Shown here: positions 15,297 through 20,289 of the stretch, in pieces | How the letters are laid out: every line of letters starts with the position of its first letter | Position numbering within the stretch: position 1 is the first letter of the stretch | Assembly (NCBI GenBank): GCA_005881495.1 | Contig: VBHI01000314.1 | Location: 1-20,289, forward strand | DNA: 20,289 nucleotides | Reading direction: 5' to 3' | Source: Chloroflexota bacterium | GTDB lineage: Bacteria > Chloroflexota > Ktedonobacteria > Ktedonobacterales > Ktedonobacteraceae | The notes under the pieces: generated by a model | Told to the model about the DNA's origin: nothing | The model's input: only the letters and a program-made list of their open reading frames with translations | Database searches by the model: none | Made by a program: the position numbers and the translations under genes

Positions 15297-15404
15297 TGAT
15301 TGTGCAACACCTCTCTATAATATACTAATACAAGGACGTAGAAATAACGCGGGAGTATATACTATCGCAAAGAGCCTCTTTTTAAGAACATCCGGACTCC
15401 TGCA

Positions 15405-16232
15405 TTATTTCAGCAAGGCTGTACTTGATCCAAAGTAAGCAGGCCGTAAGTTAGGTATTTCGAATGCATCTGAATGAAGACCACGTCGAAAGATCTCGAC
15501 ACGTAGTAGCTCTTCTAGACGCACATTACCAAGTTGAACCTTCTGCCCAAAATATTTGAGTAGTCCGAATTGACTTGATTTATTAGGAGCCTCGAATATG
15601 ATAACATCAAGCCCGAACGCTTCTACAAGTCGATCCGCAAAGTGTGGATTGAATATTCCATTGTCGTCGAACATTCCAACTCCGCATGCACTCTCACGAG
15701 CTTCGATAACGAGTTTTTCAGCTCCTGCGTTAAGCCAGGTCTGTCCAAGTGCAATCTGTTCGTTGAGCGTCTTCCAGGTAAAAGGACCTTCGTGTTTCTT
15801 CCCTACCTCGAACTGGACAGCTAATCCGCGCTCATGTGCCATCTTTACAACCGTTCGCGGGTCGACCGATAACGAAGTGAAGCTTTCACCGCCTTCGATC
15901 CGTGTTACGCCCAGGTCAGCACATAAGTCGAGATAAGTCGCAAGCTGTCCCTGGGCTACAGCTATCTCAAAAGGACCCCCTCCCGTGACTACAGGCACTT
16001 TATGCGTTCGAGCTGCTCCGATTTTTCGCCGAGTCGCTCCTTCATCGGCAATTATCCAACACGCCATCGAAATTTTCAGGGAAGCCATGAGATGAGCGCT
16101 CTGATCTAAATGGCTCTCGAGCGTAACCGGGTCATAACCGGGATCAAATGGGCTTGTGAGTGGGGGAAGATCTGGCACGCCGATTAGGCGTAAATATTCT
16201 TGTGTATTCATCGTTTTATTGGCATTTCTCAT
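15405..16232 (-). CDS. comA: Phosphosulfolactate synthase-like protein, ComA family
   Basis: ComA adds sulfite to phosphoenolpyruvate to give phosphosulfolactate and is a TIM-barrel enzyme. The 275-aa protein matches the family in GGGPFEIAVAQGQ (84-96), EVGKK (142-146), EARESACGVGMFDDNG (177-192), IIFEAPNK (211-218) and RRGLHSDAF (249-257). Differences are clear near the N-terminus: the usual Lys-containing segment with GWGT (FVKxGWGTS) reads SLKISMACWIIA (51-62), keeping Lys53 but losing GWGTS, and the PERxxKPRxxG segment is replaced. ATG 16232 has AAGGAG six bases upstream. It lies 135 bases after the SbnB-like gene. The function is sure at family level; whether it makes phosphosulfolactate is less sure because of these changes. 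Confidence 0.85.
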   Translation of the reverse strand: MRNANKTMNTQEYLRLIGVPDLPPLTSPFDPGYDPVTLESHLDQSAHLMASLKISMACWIIADEGATRRKIGAARTHKVPVVTGGGPFEIAVAQGQLATYLDLCADLGVTRIEGGESFTSLSVDPRTVVKMAHERGLAVQFEVGKKHEGPFTWKTLNEQIALGQTWLNAGAEKLVIEARESACGVGMFDDNGIFNPHFADRLVEAFGLDVIIFEAPNKSSQFGLLKYFGQKVQLGNVRLEELLRVEIFRRGLHSDAFEIPNLRPAYFGSSTALLK

Positions 16233-16367
16233 CGATACTCCTTTTCATCCTACACCATATATACTAGATACTGCCTTTGTGTCTTCTTTGATCAGGCTAA
16301 TAACACCCCCCTACTCTACGGCTTTATTTTTGAAATGATCCGTTTTTGATGGGTATGCTTTGTTGTC

Positions 16368-17402
16368 TCAATAGAGGCTCAACCAGGTGCCAACGTCATT
16401 GGCCAGGGCTCTTCGATAAATAGCCTGAGCGCAAGCTATATCCTCAATAGCTATTCCCATAGGGTTGAGAAGAATAATTTCCTCGTCAGACTCCCGCCCT
16501 GATCGAGAACCGATAAGAATCTCGCCTAGTTCAGCATAAAGCTGCTTGCGAGAAAAGCGCCCTTCCAATACTAACTGGTTAATGACCTTCTTCTCTCGGT
16601 TGCATTGGTCCCAATCATCTACAACAACCTTGTCAACCTTGAGGAAGACATCCTTGTAAACATCCATAATAGAAATGTTACTGAGAAATGTGCCCTTGCA
16701 TAACCATTCGTATTGAATGTAAGGGCTCTCTGTGACTGTACTAGCAACTACTACTTCTCCCGCTTTCACTGCCTCTTCCGCTGACGCCATTACGCAAAAC
16801 GCTACTGAAGGAAAACGCTTTTGTATCTCAGCTTTCAAATGCTCAGAGGCATCCGGGTTAAGATCGAAAAGTTGAACTGTAGTGATTGATGAAAACTGCT
16901 CAAGAAGCGTAAGCAGGTGCATCTGAGCAATAAACCCGCAGCCAATGCAAGTCAGGTGATGAAATCCCTTCTTAGCTAAGTAGCGTGCGGCGAGAGCCGT
17001 AACTGCTGCTGTTCGCATACCACTGATGAGGCCGGCTTCCATAACAGCGATAGGGTAGTTGGTTTGCGGATCATTCAATATAATGAGTGCACTGGCCCGC
17101 TCTAATCCAAGATGCGACGGATTATCATGTTTGCTCCCGACCCACTTTAAGCCTGAAATAGGCGTTTCTCCACCCAGGTAAGCCGGCATAGCAATGATGC
17201 GATCTGCGACATGACTCCTTTCTCCTTCGACTCGTAAGTAGGGTTTGAGAGGCTGAACAACCTCATTACAAGCATGAAGAGATAGAGCGTGGAATACTGC
17301 ATCTATATAGAGCTGAGAAGTGCTGCCGCCTGATTGAACAATATCCGATCTGTTCAAATAGAGAATCATAGGTAAGTCTAGGCGAGCAGCAGATGTCTCC
17401 AT
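16368..17402 (-). CDS. SbnB-like ornithine cyclodeaminase-family dehydrogenase
   Basis: A 344-aa protein of the ornithine cyclodeaminase/mu-crystallin family. It resembles SbnB, which in staphyloferrin B synthesis oxidatively splits N-(1-amino-1-carboxy-2-ethyl)glutamate to 2,3-diaminopropionate and 2-oxoglutarate using NAD. Hallmarks are the start YLNRSDI, VQPLKPYLR (49-57), the SbnB-type GLKWVGSKHDNP (84-95), LISGMRTAAVTALAA (125-139), the NAD-binding CIGCGFIAQ (152-160) and the C-terminal ILLNPMGIAIEDIACA (310-325). ATG 17402 has GGAGGA upstream. No SbnA (O-phosphoserine-dependent partner) is adjacent. It heads the comA-comB block. A dehydrogenase acting on a sulfonated amino or keto acid is an alternative to diaminopropionate synthesis. 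Confidence 0.85.
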   Translation of the reverse strand: METSAARLDLPMILYLNRSDIVQSGGSTSQLYIDAVFHALSLHACNEVVQPLKPYLRVEGERSHVADRIIAMPAYLGGETPISGLKWVGSKHDNPSHLGLERASALIILNDPQTNYPIAVMEAGLISGMRTAAVTALAARYLAKKGFHHLTCIGCGFIAQMHLLTLLEQFSSITTVQLFDLNPDASEHLKAEIQKRFPSVAFCVMASAEEAVKAGEVVVASTVTESPYIQYEWLCKGTFLSNISIMDVYKDVFLKVDKVVVDDWDQCNREKKVINQLVLEGRFSRKQLYAELGEILIGSRSGRESDEEIILLNPMGIAIEDIACAQAIYRRALANDVGTWLSLY

Positions 17403-17434
17403 AAAGAGTCTCCTCCGTTACGTTCATATCTCTC

Positions 17435-17498
17435 ATTTTACCAGCCCACGCAACCCCTCCTGGGCAGTTACAATTGATCTTCATAATCGCGCCCAGGA
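17435..17498 (-). promoter_or_regulatory. Hairpin and possible promoter before the SbnB-like gene
   Basis: TCCTGGGC (17458-17465) and GCCCAGGA (17491-17498) form an 8-bp inverted repeat with a 25-base loop that directly follows the DUF4870 copy 2 stop. A minus-strand TAAAAT (plus 17435-17440) could be the -10 of a promoter for the sbnB-comA-comB block. No strong -35 is visible. Confidence 0.3.
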
Positions 17499-17500
17499 CA

Positions 17501-18148
17501 TTACATAGCAGTAATCCCCGAACCGGACCATCGCTCGGCCAGGTCGCCAATCAACGGCAACTTAAAGATTTTACCCTGGAAAGCGTTGATTATGGCTATC
17601 AGCCAGCCTACGAACAATCCAATCGGGATCACGGTGTAGCCCAGGACAAGAATCAAACCTCCCAGGTTGCTGCTTACGAAAGCCAGAGCAATACCGACAA
17701 AAAAGAGCACGAAGAATAGCACGAATCCGCTGACGGCCAGCAGTACTGATTGCAACGTATGGAAACGTACAAAGCGATTCTGCTTCTCAATAAAGAAGAA
17801 AATGAGCCCAACGAGCGGGATCAGGTAGCCCAGCCCAGCGGAGATAGTCGGGTCCATACCTATTGAGCTAGGACCAAGCGGGCTGACTCTAGGAGGCGCG
17901 CCATAGGGCGGCTGCTGCCCATAGCCACCTTGTTGATATCCCGGTTGTTGATATCCACCCGGTTGCTGATACCCCGGCTGTTGATACCCCGGTTGCTGAT
18001 ACCCTGGCTGTTGCCCCGGTTGCTGGTAGCTGCCTGGCTGCCCATATGGTGGTTGTCCTTCACCAGGTGTGCCTTGTTGCGGTGGAGCATAGCCGCCATA
18101 CTGGTTGGGCTGATTGGGGTCTTGCCCCTGGTTAGGATTCCAACTCAT
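17501..18148 (-). CDS. DUF4870-type membrane protein, YQQPG repeats (copy 2)
   Basis: A 215-aa protein. The first 100 residues are disordered and dominated by tandem GYQQP-type pentapeptides; the rest is about three membrane segments with the family junction EKQNRFVRFHTLQSV. I chose ATG 18148, giving MSWNPNQGQDPNQP, because copy 3 starts identically and AAAGGTGG lies upstream; the in-frame ATG at 18193 would run into a hairpin. The 43 bases around the start (18108-18150) are identical to copy 3. The N-terminus could bring membrane-bound molecules together by weak, prion-like contacts. It is downstream of copy 3 in the same direction. Confidence 0.83.
   Translation of the reverse strand: MSWNPNQGQDPNQPNQYGGYAPPQQGTPGEGQPPYGQPGSYQQPGQQPGYQQPGYQQPGYQQPGGYQQPGYQQGGYGQQPPYGAPPRVSPLGPSSIGMDPTISAGLGYLIPLVGLIFFFIEKQNRFVRFHTLQSVLLAVSGFVLFFVLFFVGIALAFVSSNLGGLILVLGYTVIPIGLFVGWLIAIINAFQGKIFKLPLIGDLAERWSGSGITAM
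17941..18003 (-). repeat. 15-bp tandem repeat coding for GYQQP units
   Basis: Four units of CCGG(T/C)TG(T/C)TGATA(T/C)C-type 15-mers (17941-17955, 17959-17973, 17974-17988, 17989-18003; one 3-base insertion after the first) encode the pentapeptide array. Units are over 85 percent identical, which points to recent expansion. Confidence 0.8.
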
Positions 18149-18174
18149 GTTCGTATCCACCTTTCTTCTATGAA

Positions 18175-18223
18175 GGAAGAGACTTCTACACACAAATCTA
18201 TTAAATGTGTAGAAGTCTCTTCC
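18175..18223 (-). promoter_or_regulatory. Perfect 18-bp hairpin between DUF4870 copies 3 and 2
   Basis: GGAAGAGACTTCTACACA (18175-18192) and its exact complement (18206-18223) flank a 13-base AT-rich loop, in the gap after the copy 3 stop and before the copy 2 start. No T-run follows on the minus strand, so it is not a standard terminator. It may be an RNA processing or stability hairpin, an operator or a small mobile repeat. Confidence 0.6.
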
Positions 18224-18256
18224 ATTAGGCCCCCTCTCAGGGAGGCATTGCCCGGC

Positions 18257-18907
18257 TTACATGCCTGCAACACCCTGGTTCGCATATTTCTCAGCATAAT
18301 CGCCAACGATGGGCAACTTGAAGTATTTGCCCTGGAAGCCGTTGATCATTAGTACGATCCAGCCCACCAGTCCTACAATTCCCACAACCCAACCAAGGAG
18401 GAACGTAAGATACCATAGAACACCGAAATTGCCGATGACATTGAGAATAATATTGATTACGGTCAGGCCGCCAAAGAACAGGATCGACTGCATCGCGTGG
18501 AAGCGCACAAAACGATTCTGCTTCTCCACTAAGAAGAAAATGAGGCCTGTCACCCAGCCGAAAACATAGCTCAGGCCTGCTGCAACATTGGGTTGCATGC
18601 CCATAGAGGAAGGTCCAAGCGGGCTCTGGGCCCCAGATGGAGGCGCTCCATATGGTCCCTGTTGATAACCACCTTGTGGCGGCTGATATCCAGGTTGCTG
18701 ATAACCACCTTGTGGCGGCTGATATCCACCGTATTGCTGACCGCTTTGCTGCTGTCCATAGCCGCCCTGCTGTCCGTATCCCGCCTGCTGGCCTGCTTGC
18801 GGGCCGCTGTAAGGATCGGTTGGCTGGGGTTGTGACGGTGGCGGAGTGTAGCCACCATACTGGCCTGGCTGATTGGGGTCTTGCCCCTGGTTAGGATTCC
18901 AACTCAT
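18257..18907 (-). CDS. DUF4870-type membrane protein, QPPQGGY repeats (copy 3)
   Basis: A 216-aa protein with the same plan as copy 2: an MSWNPNQGQDPNQP start, a Gln/Gly/Tyr/Pro-rich disordered half with GYQPPQGGYQQ units to about residue 95, then about three membrane segments with the EKQNRFVRFHAMQS junction and a C-terminal FKLPIVGDYAEKYANQ. ATG 18907 has GAGGG upstream. A promoter with a good -35/-10 lies about 130 bases upstream. It is the first gene of the minus-strand run that reaches femAB. The function is unknown. Confidence 0.83.
   Translation of the reverse strand: MSWNPNQGQDPNQPGQYGGYTPPPSQPQPTDPYSGPQAGQQAGYGQQGGYGQQQSGQQYGGYQPPQGGYQQPGYQPPQGGYQQGPYGAPPSGAQSPLGPSSMGMQPNVAAGLSYVFGWVTGLIFFLVEKQNRFVRFHAMQSILFFGGLTVINIILNVIGNFGVLWYLTFLLGWVVGIVGLVGWIVLMINGFQGKYFKLPIVGDYAEKYANQGVAGM
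18663..18728 (-). repeat. Perfect 30-bp direct repeat in DUF4870 copy 3
   Basis: Positions 18663-18692 and 18699-18728 are identical over 30 bases, separated by six. They encode repeated QPPQGGYQ units, in frame (36-base period). Confidence 0.85.
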
Positions 18908-19044
18908 GTAAGTATCCCTCGTTTCTGCTTAGTATAAGACCATCGTAGTAAAAGGTGTGTCCTTCGACATTTGGTAATACAATAGCGTAGAAGCCTGAGC
19001 ATTGAAATGCAGGTTTCACAACTGCCTCTACTTATGTAATACGT

Positions 19045-19087
19045 AGTATACTCTTAAAGGTTATTTTTGTGAACTATCCAGTTCACA
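19045..19087 (-). promoter_or_regulatory. Promoter of DUF4870 copy 3 with overlapping operator
   Basis: On the minus strand, TTCACA (plus 19068-19073) and TATACT (plus 19045-19050) are separated by exactly 17 bases, five and five of six matches to sigma-70/A consensus. The -35 sits inside a perfect inverted repeat, TGTGAAC (19068-19074) / GTTCACA (19081-19087). This layout suggests regulation by a DNA-binding dimer. The lon gene ends 27 bases further upstream. Confidence 0.6.
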
Positions 19088-19113
19088 TAAGAAACGGTAA
19101 AATCACCATTTTC

Positions 19114-20289
19114 TTAGCGGTTTCGCGTATCGGTTTCCTTTGCGCGTAAATTTGGATAAGAATCACGCGCAACGCGATCCACCTGAGGAATAATTATTGG
19201 AGAAGGCTCCTGTTCATCTGTATCTCCCTCGGGTAGTTCATTGACAGTAAAACCAGTGCGACGCAGTTGGTCCCGGTTACCAGTGCGTTGGTCATTATTC
19301 AATGGGTTAGGTTCGGATGGTGCCTGCCCCTTCTGGTTTTCACTCTCGGTTTCCATGGGAGGAGCGCCATGTAGGGCACCTTCGATGACCTGGTCCATTG
19401 TATCTACAAAGGTAAAACGTATACGCCGTTGGATTTTAACTGGTACTTCCGCCATGTCTTTCTTGTTTTCCGCGGGAACGAACAGGTGGTGAATGTTCGC
19501 TTGGTAGGCTGCCAGCACCTTCTCTTTCAGTCCTCCCACTCCTAGTACGCGCCCGTGCAGGGTAATTTCACCGGTCATAGCGACACTCGCACGTATAGGT
19601 TTCCTGGTAATCGCCGAAATGAGTGCCAGCGCAATGGTAATACCCGCAGAGGGGCCGTCCTTGGGAATAGCATTTTCAGGGAGATGAATGTGCAGGTCGG
19701 TGGTTTCTTGAAAATTTGGGTCAATCCCCAGCCATTTTGCGCGTGAGCGTACATAGGTCAGCGAGGCCACCGCTGATTCGCGCATTACATCACCCAGCTG
19801 GCCTGTAATCAATAAATCGCCCTTTCCTACCAGGGTGACGACCTCTACCGGAAGCAAAATACCTCCGTATTCGGTAACGGCTAAACCCATTGCTACGCCT
19901 ATCTGTGTTTTTTGCGTGGTGGGCGTGAGCGTGTAACGAGGGGGTCCCAGGTATTGCTCCAGGCTGTTCGTTGTTATGCGGAGATACGTTTTTGGATTCT
20001 CAATGATACGACGTGCTGCTTTGCGGCAGATCGTCGCCAGTTGGCGTTCGAGATTGCGTACACCGGCCTCTCGCGTGTAATCTGAGACGATATGTTGCAT
20101 AACAGACTGCGGGATTTTCACCTGTTCAGGGGTCAGCCCGTGCTCTGTCAACACCTTGGGCAAGAGGTGCCGTATACCAATAGCGACTTTCTCTTCAAAC
20201 ATATAGCCAGGAAGGTCGATGATATCCATGCGGTCGGCCAGCGCTCGCGGTATCTGATATTTGACGTTTCCTGTGCAGATGAAGAAGAC
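19114..20289 (-). CDS. lon: ATP-dependent Lon protease, C-terminal part
   Basis: The gene runs off the right edge of the window; the frame is open from position 20289, giving about 391 residues. The start, reading [20 protein letters not shown], is the AAA+ end (sensor-1 and arginine-finger region). The substrate-binding linker and helical lid follow (MEF-type [25 protein letters not shown]). The S16 protease domain has the catalytic Ser in PKDGPSAG (codon 19648-19650) and the Lys in [10 protein letters not shown] (codon 19525-19527). Lon degrades misfolded and regulatory proteins in the cytoplasm. The last 84 residues or so (19117-19368) are an extra Pro/Glu/Asn/Arg-rich disordered tail that usual Lon lacks. 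Confidence 0.96.
   Translation of the reverse strand, partial: VFFICTGNVKYQIPRALADRMDIIDLPGYMFEEKVAIGIRHLLPKVLTEHGLTPEQVKIPQSVMQHIVSDYTREAGVRNLERQLATICRKAARRIIENPKTYLRITTNSLEQYLGPPRYTLTPTTQKTQIGVAMGLAVTEYGGILLPVEVVTLVGKGDLLITGQLGDVMRESAVASLTYVRSRAKWLGIDPNFQETTDLHIHLPENAIPKDGPSAGITIALALISAITRKPIRASVAMTGEITLHGRVLGVGGLKEKVLAAYQANIHHLFVPAENKKDMAEVPVKIQRRIRFTFVDTMDQVIEGALHGAPPMETESENQKGQAPSEPNPLNNDQRTGNRDQLRRTGFTVNELPEGDTDEQEPSPIIIPQVDRVARDSYPNLRAKETDTRNR

Noticed and set aside
14544..17402. Coenzyme M biosynthesis
   Set aside because: ComA and ComB alone do not make coenzyme M. No ComC, ComD or ComE is visible and the third gene is from a different family, so only a sulfolactate-type intermediate can be inferred.
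17941..18728. Tandem repeats that could suggest a CRISPR array
   Set aside because: Units are 15 or 30 bases, in frame, contiguous or nearly so without unique spacers, and lie inside coding sequence for Gln/Tyr/Pro repeats.

Overview
The window reads as one chromosome segment from a sporulating, soil-type member of the Chloroflexota, most likely class Ktedonobacteria. The clues are tandem FemAB-family transferases, several Gln/Tyr/Pro-rich DUF4870 membrane proteins, a large TPR protein, a stand-alone XPB/Ssl2-type domain protein, and an IS1-family remnant. This assignment is inferred from gene content and style; no marker gene settles it. No tRNA, rRNA or CRISPR array was seen.

Left part (1-10929), mostly plus strand: phoU with an extended -10 promoter; a PHP-domain gene broken by a decayed IS1-family insertion; an AT-rich intergenic stretch; ispH (last step of the MEP isoprenoid pathway); a 747-aa protein with a C-terminal XPB/Ssl2-like domain but no helicase motor; then, convergent on the minus strand, a FolD-family protein that lacks two cyclohydrolase residues. 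A perfect 24-bp palindrome separates the last two. A GC-rich intergenic region carrying a terminal-inverted-repeat element follows, then yajQ and a 1293-aa TPR protein.

Right part (10976-20289), all minus strand. In transcription order: the C-terminal part of a Lon protease; two DUF4870 paralogues with nearly identical starts; a three-gene block of an SbnB-like dehydrogenase, a ComA-like phosphosulfolactate synthase and a ComB-like phosphatase; a third DUF4870 gene; then a tight operon of a GNAT acetyltransferase and two FemAB-family transferases. Several junctions here hold inverted repeats that overlap promoters or a ribosome binding site.

The most interesting candidate system is the SbnB-ComA-ComB block (14544-17402). 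ComA and ComB are the first two enzymes of the PEP-plus-sulfite route to sulfolactate, known from coenzyme M synthesis and from Bacillus, whose spores contain sulfolactate. Here they sit with an amino-acid-forming dehydrogenase and without ComC/D/E, which suggests a different sulfonate product. The ComA protein also lacks the usual GWGT-type segment. The block is flanked by DUF4870 paralogues on both sides, as if a cassette sits inside that gene array. Other points of interest are the FolD variant, a hairpin that contains the GNAT ribosome binding site, and a family of GTAGGGGC-ended intergenic repeats.
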